From Chara braunii (taxonomy: Eukaryota > Streptophyta > Charophyceae > Charales > Characeae), in the NCBI GenBank assembly GCA_003427395.1, contig BFEA01000168.1:1089330-1125013 (forward strand): a stretch of DNA of 35,684 nucleotides. Reading direction: 5' to 3'. A program made the position numbers and the translations under genes. Shown one piece after another: positions 27,861 through 35,684 of this stretch (its first letter is position 1; the number at the start of each line of letters is the position of its first letter). The notes under the pieces are model-generated. The model ran no database searches, was not told where the DNA came from, and saw only the letters and a list, made by a program, of their open reading frames with translations.

Positions 27861-28928
27861 GAAGGCACTGTCCCGACTGCCAAAAATCATGAAGCAATGC
27901 TGAAATCTGTGAAGGACGGGACGGGGCCGATCACTGGTTAACAAGTCGAAAGGGAAGAGGGGTATAATGTGGGTTGCATGCGCTGCGTGAGTAAGACGGA
28001 ACAGGGTTTGGTACCGGTGAACAGAGTTGTCCTACTGATGAACTAGGGGGGTTGCAGGGAACAGGGTAGTCCTACAAATGAACTATAGGAATGGCAGGAA
28101 GCAGGGTAGTCCTACTGATGAACTAAGGGGACTTCATGCTTTGCTATAGGTTAAGGGGGAACCGAGTTCAGGGAACAGGGGACTTCTATTGAAGTTCTAG
28201 TGGGTAAGGGAAACAATAGTCAGGGGAACAGGGGATGTCTATCAATGTTCTAGTGGGTACGGGAAACAATGGTTAGGGAAACACGGATCTGCTAACGATG
28301 TTCTACAGGGTTGTCAAAGTCGGAAAAATAAAAATGAAAATGTTTGTTCAGGATGCAAAGGCTGGTGTGTCCAAGTCTCTTGAAAGGGGGTCTGCAGCGG
28401 TCTTGATCAGGTCTTTGGAGTAGGTGGTAGAAGCGGTCTTCAGCAGCGGCGATAGGTAGAAGTCCAAGAAGCGTAGTAGTAGTTCAAGTGTCAAAGTCCA
28501 AGTGCTAGGGTGCGTCCAGTACACGAACTGCAATGAGGTCTGATCTGGAAGCAAGGAAGTCGCAGACTGATGCAAAGATCCATGTCACAAGTTGCTGCTC
28601 CAGTAAGTCCGCGAGTCGGGGATGCCGGCCAATGAAACAGCATGGTGGCCAAACCAGCTGCATAATCTCCATGAACAGTGAGGCAGCAGGCCATCGTCCT
28701 CGTGCGCTTGCCATTAGATCCTTTATCGCCGGCGTCACGCAAGTTCACAACCATTGGACAAGAGAGACAAGGTAGTGGAGAGGACAGACGGGACAAGGCT
28801 AGGCGAGGGCAAGGGCAGATCAGACATCAGGAATGCGGATCAAGGGAAGGGTGAACTGGGTTCAAGGGTGTGTGTAGACCAGGGTTGCAAGGGTTTAGCG
28901 GGGATTTATGCCATAGTGATATAGGTAT
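27861..28928 (-). other. 3' non-coding region of element B
   Basis: Homologous to 2891-4034 of A, including the two tandem-repeat families (about 28005-28130 and 28130-28310 in + coordinates). No conserved frame: short open stretches such as 28505-28738 align with A only in part and in other frames. About 1.1 kb between the chromodomain stop and the LTR is long for a Gypsy element. Confidence 0.7.
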
Positions 28929-29635
28929 CTAGGATGTAGGATTAGCACTATCATAGGCGTGGACAAGTTTCATGGCGTTCTTAAGATTAGAGAGAGGTCC
29001 CATGTATATTCTTCGTCGGGGTATCCGGTCCATTGGTTCCGGATGATCAGATACCTCAGTGGTTCGTCGGCCGATGATGGTTTCGACAACGAATTCTGGG
29101 CCTGTGGGTAGCATGATTGGTGGAGGTCTAGGATATGGGCGGTCGTCGAACTGGGGCGGGGATTCATGGTATTCTTTTAGGTAGTCGACATGGAAGACTG
29201 GGTGGACACGACTCATGTCAGGGGGAAGTTGGAGTTTGTAGTTGACGGGGGAGGTTTGTTCAATGATGGGGAAGGGACCGAGCCATTTGCTGGAGAGTTT
29301 CTTGGACGAGCCGTGTTCGGGTTCAAAGTGTTTGGCGGAGAGCCAGACTTTGTCCCCTACTTTGAATGACACGTCGCGTCTATGTTTGTTACTCTTGTTG
29401 GCTTGTTGTTCTTGGGTTCGTTCAACGACTTCGGAGGCTTCTCTCAGGAGTCTGTTCATTGTTGCTACCCATTCATTGAGAGAGGGGCAGGGGGTGGATG
29501 GGTTAAGCTGCGAAGGGAGCAAGAAGTCAAAGGGCAAGCGAGGGCGGTAGCCCAGGTCGAGGTAGAATGGGGACATGCCGGTGGAAGGGCAGACGGCGTT
29601 GCTGTAGGCAATCTCGGTGGCTGTGAGGCCTGATC
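28929..29635 (-). pseudogene. pol: Integrase C-terminus and chromodomain of element B
   Basis: The frame contains LTATEIAYSNAVCPSTGMSP, LGYRPRLPFDFLLPSQ, HRRDVSFKVGDKVWLSAKHF, KKLSSKWLGPFPIIEQ (the GPF module) and MSRVHPVFHVDYLKEY. It then enters the chromodomain with EFVVETIIGRRT. The chromodomain core (RYLIIRNQWTGYPDEEYTWD, near 29010-29070) is in another frame, after which the first frame resumes with PLSNLKNAMKLVHAYDSANP. Two opposite frameshifts thus flank the core. The complete chromodomain pattern (aromatic cage Tyr and Trp, then ...EEYTW) is recognisable. Ends in a stop at 28929. Confidence 0.88.
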
Positions 29636-30459
29636 CCAATCGTGTTGGTGTGGATGACAATACTTCCGCAGGATTCTTTGGAGTGTATCGTTCATCTTCT
29701 CTTTTTGTCCATCGGTCTGTGGGTGGAATGCAGTGCTATACTTGAGCGTGGTTCCGCAGGCCGTGAAGAGGTGTTTCCAGAATTGTGAGAGGAAGAGAGG
29801 ATCACAGTCACTGATGATGTTCTCGGGGAGGCCGTGATGGCGAGCAACATGGTCAAAGAAGAGTACGACGACGTCTTTGGCATTGTGCGAGGTCGTGCAA
29901 GGGACAAAGTGGGCACGTTTGGTCAAGCGGCAGACAATGACGTAGATGCAGTCATGCCCGAGGTCGATCTTGGGGAGGCCGCACACGAAGTCCATTGAGA
30001 TGGACTGCCACCGGTGAGTTGGGATGGCAATGACTGGAGCTTGCCGGGTTTGGCCCGGTTCAAGGGGTTGACAACTTGACACGTGGGGCATGAGCGAATG
30101 TATGCCTTGACATCGGCGAGTAGGGAAGGCCAGTAAAAGTAGCGGGAGATGGTGTCGACGGTTTTTTGGAAACCGAGATGTCTTGCGGTCTTGGCGTCGT
30201 GGTGCTCGGCCAAGAGCTGAGTACGGAGTCCTCGTGCGTCGAGGATGCAAAGTCGGCGAGTGCCTTTGGTATCGATGTAGAGGGGGCTATTGTGGAGGGA
30301 GTAGTCAGGAACAAGGTCCAGATCGCGGAGCCTGTTGTAAATGGTGGCGAAGTCTGAGCAGGAGAGATAGCCTTGGGTGTATCGATGATGAAGTGATGGA
30401 ACGAGTTGGATATGAGTCATGGTGGCGTAGACTTTCTCGGGGGGCTTGTGGTCGGGTCG
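29632..30459 (-). pseudogene. pol: Integrase of element B
   Basis: Zinc module: EHHDAKTARHLGFQKTVDTI and CPTCQ, in the frame that starts at 30420. A shift at about 30045 leads to the catalytic core: SISMDFVCGLPKIDLGHDCI (first Asp), LPENIISDCDPLFLSQFWKH (second Asp) and HPQTDGQKEKMNDTLQRI (Glu). All three acids are present. A second shift at about 29632 leads to the C-terminal part. Upstream, TGA at 30460-30462 separates it from RNase H in the same frame (ADALS, stop, RPDHKPPEKVYA), a probable CGA-to-TGA change. Confidence 0.88.
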
Positions 30460-31600
30460 TCAAGAGAGGGCATCCGCAATGCGGTTGCTTTTGTCGGGGG
30501 TATGGCAAATGGTGAATGTGAACTGGGCAAGGAAGTCTAGCCAGTGGGCTTGGCGTGGAGTGACATCTTTCTTGGAGAGGATGGAGGAGACGATGGTGTT
30601 GTCGGTGCAGATGGTGAAGTATTGCCCGTCGAGGTACGGGCGCCAGACTGTGAGGGCGTGAATCACGGCGAGGAGTTCCTTCTCGTTGCAGGGGTAATTC
30701 ATCTTCGCGGGAAGGAGCTTCTTGCTTGCGAAGGCGATGGGGTATTCGCCAGGTGGAGCCTCGAGGTGAGTGGGTGAGTCCTTGACAAAGGGGGTCTCGG
30801 CCGTGTCACAGGGGAAATGTTGGGACAGTACGGCTCCGATAGCGAAGTCGGAGGCGTCAATGGTGATATAGAAATGGCGAGTGGGGTCAGCGATCTCGAG
30901 GACATGGGCCGTGGTGATAGTTTGCTTGAGTAAGTCGAAAGCTTGTTGGCGGCGATCGTTCCAATGGAAGGGCTGGTCCTTGGGGGTGAGTTCGTGGAGA
31001 GGGTAAGAGATCTCGGAAAAGTTGNGAATGAACGGGCGGTAATAGTTGGCAAGGCCGAGGAAGGAACGGAGTTGGAGAAGGGTCTTGGGTGGCGGGTACT
31101 CGACGAGGGCTGTGACCTTCGAGGGGTCCATACGGATGCCTTCAGCGGAGACAATTTGGTCGAGGTATTTGACGCTCGAAGTGGCAAACATACATTTGTT
31201 GAGCTTGGCATAGATATTTCGCTCTCGGAGGATCGAGAGGACTTGGCGGAGGTGCTGAAGGTGGGACTCGAAGGTGGGGCTGAAGACAAGGATGTCATCA
31301 AGGTAGACGACGACACAGACTTCGAGGAGGTTGCGGAAGATGTGGTTCATGGTAGATTGGAAGGTAGCGACAACATTGGTGAGTCTGAATGGCATCACAA
31401 GGAACTCGTAGTGCCCGATTCGAGAGCGGAAGGCGGTCTTGTGGGTGTCCTCCTCGCGGATACGGATCTGGTGGAAGCCACTGCGAAGGTCGATCTTGGT
31501 AAAGTACTTGGCTCCACGGAAATGATCAAGGAGCTCAGAAATCTGAGGTAGGGGGTACTTGTTCTTGATCGTGATCCGGTTCAAGGCGCAGTAGTCTGTT
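30460..31600 (-). pseudogene. pol: Reverse transcriptase and RNase H of element B
   Basis: RT motifs: CALNRITIKNKYPLPQISEL, KIDLRSGFHQIRIREEDTHK, VMPFRLTNVVATFQSTMN (the family has FGLTNAPATFQ, so two or three changes) and YLDD (31294-31305). Connection: YPPPKTLLQLRSFLGLANYY. RNase H: ITIDASDFAIGAVLSQ with the first Asp, YPCNEKELLAVIHAL with Glu, ICTDNTIV with Asp, and KSNRIADALS. The catalytic residues are retained. A frameshift at about 31600 separates it from the RT N-terminus, and TGA ends it at 30460. One N is at 31025. Confidence 0.92.
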
Positions 31601-32695
31601 GCACATGCGGAGTTCCGAAGTTCCACCTTTCTTGACGAAAAGGCAGCTGGTTNCGAAGGGGGATGAACTTGGCTTAATAAACCCTTTTTCAAGGAGTTCA
31701 CCGAGTTGCCGCTTCATTTCTTCGGCTTCGGGAACAGAGAGTTGGTATGGAGGGCGGCAAGGTGGAGAATGTCCGGGTTCCAAATCGATGGTATGCGATA
31801 CGCCACGATCCGGAGGTAGTCCGGCAGGTAAGGACTCAAGAAAGACGTCCCTGAACTCGTCGAGGATTGAGGTGATGGCGGGGTTGGAGGGGGGCGCTTG
31901 ATCGGGTTTGTTCGTCGGGAGTAAGTCCTCGGGACTTTCACGATCAACGACAAGACAGTAGTAGGCAGAGTCAGGGTTTAGGTGAGCCATGTGGAGGAAT
32001 TGGTGTGGGGTGACAGAGCCGTGGGAGGTCGGATATGGGAGATAGGGGATGTCGATGGTTGTGTCGGGGGGGTTGGTGAGGCGAAGGAAGTTGGGGTGGA
32101 ATGCNTATGGCATGTAGCGGTCCAGCCACTGGGTTCCTAAGACGATGCCGCACATCAAGTGCATGACATCAAACGAGACATGACTACAGAGGGTTCCGAC
32201 GGTCATGGTGGTCTCAGGAACCGTGCGGTCTACTACGACGGCGGTGTCTTTGTCCCCTAGGCGAATCTTGATCGGGGAGTCATAACCAGTACTGGCTTTG
32301 CGGACACACGCGTCAGTCATGAAGTTATCGGTGGCTCCAATGTCGAGGGCCCGGAACATAGTTGTAGACGTACCAAGGGTGGCGGCGATGAACTTGAGGT
32401 GGAAACGAGATGAGTTGGCGGTGGAGATGATGGTGTTGAGGCGGCGTTGTTCGTTGCCTAAGTGGACAAGCCGATCGTGTTGGGCTTGTTCCTCAACAAC
32501 ATCGGAGATGGTGATAGTGGATGGGTTTGGAAGAAGGGTAGAGGAGCATGAGGCAGTGGGAGGTGTTTGCGACGCCTGGGAGTCGTCTGGTGGAGGAGGC
32601 GTCACCGAAGTGGGGGGAGGCAGATGAATTGTCGATGCCAGATGGGCCATCGGTGGGACGGAGGACGTCACCGATGGGTGGGCCGACAGACGCAA
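31601..32695 (-). pseudogene. pol: Linker, protease and RT N-terminus of element B
   Basis: A Pro/Thr-rich linker leads to the protease. Its active-site box is MFRALDIGATDNFMTD, with the catalytic Asp at 32342-32344, but Ile stands where Ser or Thr is normal (D-S/T-G-A). GIVLGTQWLDRYMP is the second protease motif. Then follow DVFLESLPAGLPPDRGVSHT, PPYQLSVPEAEEMKRQLGEL, and the RT start EKGFIKPSSSPF and SCLFVKKGG. At about 31600 the frame is lost inside LRMCIDY (read here as LRMCNRLLRL). N bases are at 31653 and 32105. Confidence 0.88.
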
Positions 32696-33278
32696 TGTCG
32701 ACGCCGGGTCAATGTCCCGGGGACTGTGTTCATGATGAGGGGCCCGCGCTTACCGACGGCGGTGATGCGGAGGTTGCGGGTCGAGTGGAGGCAGACTGGC
32801 CGGTGAATCGTGCCGCGTTGGGGCAGTTGGTTTTTTGGTGCCCCAATTGCCAACAACGGAAGCAACCCCCTTTTGCTTGGAGGTAGATGCGCTCCTCGGG
32901 GGTGAGTTTCTTGAGGCGGGAGGGTGGGGCAACGCCTGGGAGTCGTCCGGTGGAGGAGGCATCACCGGAGAGGGGGGAGGCAGACGAATTGTCGACGCCA
33001 GCTGGGCCATCAGTTGGACGGAGGACGCCGACAGACGCGATGTCGATGTCGGGTCAATGTCTTGGGGACTGTGTTCATGATGAGGAGGGGTCCTCGCTTG
33101 CCGAGGGCGCTGATGCGGAGGTTGCGGGTCGAGTGGAGGCGGACTGGCGGGTGAATCGTGCCGCGTTGGGGCAGTTGGTTTTTTGGTGCCCCAATTGGCG
33201 ACAACGGAAGCAACCCCCTTTTGCTTGGAGGTAGGTGAGCAACGGGGGTGAGTTTCTTGAGGCGGGAGGGGGGGGGAG
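32571..33278 (-). repeat. Tandem duplication of 348-360 bp doubling the gag zinc knuckle
   Basis: Unit one (32571-32930) and unit two (32931-about 33278) both run from ACGCCTGGGAGTCGTC, through CGACGCC and GGGTCAATGTC, to GCAACCCCCTTTTGCTTGGA. Spacing is 360 at the left and 348 after a 12-base indel. Each unit holds a zinc knuckle on the - strand: 33171-33212 (CFRCRQLGHQKTNC) and 32823-32864 (CFRCWQLGHQKTNC). Element A has a single knuckle. Confidence 0.9.
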
Positions 33279-34199
33279 ATGAGGGGGGTCGGGAGCTGCG
33301 ATCTCTGCGCTCCATTCTCATGAATTGGACGACATTGAGTTCCTTGGAAGTGAGGGATGAAGAGTCGAGTGAATCGGAAGATGCATCGGGGTCAGGTGTG
33401 GTGAACTCGTCCGAGGAAGTGATGGAGGTAGTGTCGTCGAGGGTGATGTGGTGGAAAAAGCGGGTGCGGGAGGGGCCGGGCGGGGGCTGGTAGTGGGTGT
33501 GGAGGAGTCGATCGTGGTGAAGCATGCAAGAGAGGAGGTCAGTAAGGGGCATGTCGGGTTCGTGGGCGAGGGCGGTTGCAAGGTCTTTGTGGCATACTCG
33601 TTTGATGCGGGAGATGAACGCAAAGTTGGGAATGACGGTGTGGGGGAGGTGGTGGCGGAGGGAGGCGACATATTGGACGAAGTGGTCCATGGGACCGTTC
33701 TAGCGAAGGTGGCAGAATTGTTCAAGGTAGTTGTCAATGGTATTCTGGGGGCGGAAGGTGGCAGTGAGAAGGTTGGCCCATTGGAGGAAGGTGTGACGTG
33801 GTCCTCCGGAGGCTCGGTGGTTGCTAACTTCAGCCATCCACCATTTGGCTGCATTGTCGAGGAGGCGGGAGGCGGCAATGGGGAGCCAAGGGGCATATGG
33901 TGGAGGTGAAAAGAGTTCGGAAGTTGGGTTAGGAAGAGAAAAACGTCCTCGTGGGGGAGGCCGGAGAAGGACATGATTTCGGCAGATCGGAAGGAACGGG
34001 GGATTTCCCCGTCGCGGTGAAAGATCTGCACGAGGGTGTTGAAGCTGAGATTATCGGGGGTGGTGTCGTAGCAGGTGTGGTCGATTTGGTTGTTGTCCTC
34101 AAGGAGGTAGTTGGGGGGGAGTTGTGGCATTGCGGGGTAAACCCCGGAGGTGACTTGGGAATAGGTGGGGCGGATGGTGGGGATGGTGGAGGTGGTCAT
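33010..34199 (-). pseudogene. gag: gag of element B
   Basis: The frame starts at ATG 34199, overlapping the ORF1 stop as ATGA. It carries VYPAMPQLPPNYLLEDNN and FSGLPHEDVFLFLTQLPNSF. A 7-base deletion relative to A at about 33886 (ATGCCCCTTGGC against ATGCCCCTTGCCCACTGGC) shifts the frame. The true capsid continues in another frame as WLPIAASRLLDNAAKWWMAE, then FAFISRIKRVCHKDLATALA and FMRMERRDRSSRP. A TAG at about 33701 interrupts it (HLR, stop, NGPMDHF). It reaches the zinc knuckle region at about 33210. The original frame happens to stay open to 33318 because of the C-rich composition. Gag would form the particle shell. Confidence 0.85.
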
Positions 34200-34798
34200 G
34201 ATGGGTTGGGAGAGGGTTTGGGAGTGCGGGGGGGAAGAGGGGTGACGTGGATAGGCGAAGAATGAGGCGGTGTGCTGGATGCGTCGGATGAGGGAGGAGG
34301 TGGAGGGAACAGAACGGTGGTGGAGGTTGAAGGGTTGGTGGATGTGGTGGTAGAGGTGGTAGGAGTGGAGGAGGTCGGCGGGGGGGTGTTGCTGGAGGCG
34401 ACTGTGGAGGAGGGAGTGGTTTGCGCTCTGGAGGAGGGAGTGGTTTGCACGGTCGTGATCACTGTGATGGAGGGGATAGTCCCTTCGATTGTGGTGACGC
34501 GGTCACATATGGACGACATGTTGGCCTTTATGTCGTCGATAGAGGCGGTGACGGAGGTTCGAAGGGTGTTGAGTGCGTGGAGGATGGCGGAGAGGTCGGG
34601 GATGGCAATGTCTTCGCCTGCGAGGTTGCGGGCGATGCTATCGACTGAGTCGGTATGGATGTCAGACATGTTGATGGAGGATGCGGCCATTTCAGGGGAA
34701 GAGGGGGTGGAGGACATGGCCTGAACGGGTGCGGAGGATGATGCAGCAGTGGTGGCGCCGGCGGCACGTTGGGAGTTCTTGGTTTGGCTGGGTGGCAT
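34196..34798 (-). CDS. ORF1 of element B, Ala/Ser/Thr/Pro-rich
   Basis: A 200-residue frame starting MPPSQTKNSQRAAGATTA. It shares the core SINMSDIHTDSVDSIARNL, DLSAILHALNTLRTSVTASI and DDIKANMSSICDRVT with ORF1 of A, then has a long Thr/Ser/Pro tail ending PRTPKPSPNPS. No enzyme motif. The stop TGA overlaps the gag ATG as ATGA (34196-34199). A C7 run lies about 30 bases before the overlap. The frame has survived although the copies differ in length by 58 residues, so indels have been in multiples of three or balanced. It probably encodes the N-terminal gag part of the element. Whether it is translated separately is unknown. Confidence 0.6.
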   Translation of the reverse strand: MPPSQTKNSQRAAGATTAASSSAPVQAMSSTPSSPEMAASSINMSDIHTDSVDSIARNLAGEDIAIPDLSAILHALNTLRTSVTASIDDIKANMSSICDRVTTIEGTIPSITVITTVQTTPSSRAQTTPSSTVASSNTPPPTSSTPTTSTTTSTNPSTSTTVLFPPPPPSSDASSTPPHSSPIHVTPLPPRTPKPSPNPS

Positions 34799-35684
34799 GT
34801 GGAGGTGGGGGGTCCAATCCCTTATTTATTGATCAATAAATAAAGATAATTGCCAAGGTTTTCCAACGAAGAAAAAAAAATTCCGAATTTACAAAATGTC
34901 AAAAAAAAAAATAAAAAATTTCAAGGAGGATGATTTTTCTTTTTTTTTTGAAAAAGGAAAGGATAAAAGGAATTTACTATTTAGGGATTTTTGTGGAGGC
35001 AGTGTGCAATTTAATTCGGCAAAAATGCCCGCAATAAATTAATTCGAGAAAATTAAAATTTAAGAAGAAGATTTTACAGAAAAAGGAATGAAATTAATTG
35101 AATTTCGAAATTCAAGATTTCCAAAATAATTAATTTGAGAAAAAAATAAAAAAATCGAAATTTAAAATAGAGATGACTTTTAAAAAATATTGAAATGAAT
35201 TAAATATTTATTGAAATGAATTAAATATTTATTTGAATGCAAATTTATATTGTTAATATTTAATGAATGGGTTTAATACCAATGTAATTTAAGGGATTTT
35301 AATCAAAACGAATTTAAAGCGACTGTAATTAATTTCGACAAATTTTATTACATGAATTAAATACAAACTAATTTGATTTAAATCTTACTTTAGTGTAAAT
35401 TAACGGATTTAGATTGGATTTCAAGTTAATTTAAGTACTTGCCAAGAAATTTGAAAATGAAATTTGAAAAAAAAAAGATGTCAAAAAATAAAATTAAAAA
35501 AAAGGAGATTAATTGAGTTGATGTTTGATAATAAGGTGAAGATGCAAAATTCTAATCTAATTTGAAATACGAAACGTTAATTATTTACTTTCAAAAAGGA
35601 AAATGTAAATTTTTAAAAATAAAGAAGTTCAAGTAATTTTATTGTTCAAAATGGGAGAATAAAGTATTGTAAAGTTTTGTCGAT
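34799..35684 (-). other. AT-rich leader of element B, running off the window
   Basis: Nearly 0.9 kb of AT-rich sequence (AATT, GAAATT, A runs) upstream of ORF1 on the - strand. The 40 bases next to ORF1 match the leader of A. Neither the LTR start TGTTACGG nor a primer-binding site is seen, so the leader is longer than the window or the 5' LTR is missing. No gene. Confidence 0.6.

Larger units (their letters stand above)
27400..35684 (-). mobile_element. Element B: Ty3/Gypsy chromovirus-like, pol-bearing relative of A
   Basis: A - strand element with leader, ORF1, gag, protease, RT, RNase H, integrase, chromodomain, 3' region, polypurine tract and a truncated 3' LTR, in that order from right to left. 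The 5' LTR is not in the window. Same family as element A by ORF1, gag, 3' repeats and LTR. Decayed by frameshifts at about 33886, 31600, 30045 and 29632, two more in the chromodomain, and nonsense codons at about 33701 and 30460. Catalytic residues of RT, RNase H and integrase are mostly intact. Confidence 0.88.

Noticed and set aside
28348-28796. Possible extra gene after the chromodomain of B (and 3052-3490 of A)
   Set aside because: The DNA is conserved between A and B but no frame is; treated as 3' untranslated region.
30943-31551. 202-codon frame on + strand opposite RT of element B
   Set aside because: Antisense shadow of the RT coding sequence; the protein motifs lie on the - strand.
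33318-33885. Second long open frame overlapping gag of B, seemingly an overlapping gene
   Set aside because: It is the pre-deletion gag frame continuing after a 7-base loss. Its Ser/Pro/Thr-rich product has no homologous motif; openness follows from C-rich codons. A shows the same effect at 1840-2340.
33448-34724. Gly/Val/Glu-rich + strand frames
   Set aside because: Antisense shadows of gag and ORF1 of B caused by strong base skew.
1-35684. Search for host genes, tRNA and rRNA genes
   Set aside because: No cloverleaf, rRNA core or non-retroelement protein motif could be supported. The tRNA-like matches are primer-binding sites only.

Overview
The window is eukaryotic, repeat-derived DNA. 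Apart from short flanks and microsatellites, everything I can identify belongs to LTR retrotransposons of the Ty3/Gypsy superfamily. The pol domain order is protease, reverse transcriptase, RNase H, integrase, and a chromodomain-like C-terminus is visible, so these are chromovirus-like. Two tRNA primer-binding sites match the 3' end of plant-type initiator tRNA-Met. Primer sites and protein style point to a green plant or charophyte alga. The gag proteins with an 'MAGET' start remind me of the large Chara genome, but that is recollection and was not tested. I found no host gene, tRNA, rRNA or CRISPR array. No element has an intact gag-pol reading frame.

Layout, left to right. (1) 1-590: a 25-bp minisatellite, a CT-rich tract and a T26 run. 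(2) About 591-4570: element A, + strand. It is a gag-only derivative whose whole pol is deleted; it keeps an AT-rich leader, ORF1, a broken gag, a 3' region with minisatellites, a polypurine tract and the start of the 3' LTR. (3) 4571-7291: AT-rich degenerate repeats, unassigned sequence, a (GT)n run and a small gag scrap. (4) About 7292-15601: element C, - strand, with two LTRs and a perfect primer-binding site. It is decayed, carries a foreign insertion of about 300 bp in pol, and has a foldback element in its leader. (5) 15602-15851 and 26161 to about 27400: element E, + strand, split in two by (6) element D at 15852-26160, - strand. D is full length (10.3 kb) with two LTRs about 2% different by eye, a primer site and a CACG target duplication. 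(7) About 27400 to beyond 35684: element B, - strand, the pol-bearing relative of A. Its gag contains a tandem duplication that doubles the zinc knuckle, and its 3' LTR is fused to element E.

Within each element the parts would normally cooperate: gag forms the particle, protease cuts the polyprotein, RT and RNase H copy RNA primed by initiator tRNA-Met, and integrase plus chromodomain direct insertion into chromatin. Here all copies look dead in cis. Many stops replace CGA or TGG codons, as expected from C-to-T decay of methylated DNA. A could only move if a relative such as B supplied pol.

The observations I find most worth following are: an in-frame TGA at the same gag position in the diverged elements D and E, with C after it in both; an ATGA stop/start overlap between ORF1 and gag kept in both A and B; a stem-loop in the A/B LTR with a compensatory base-pair change; a perfect-armed foldback element; and the foreign insertion in the pol of C. 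None of these is proven to be a new system.
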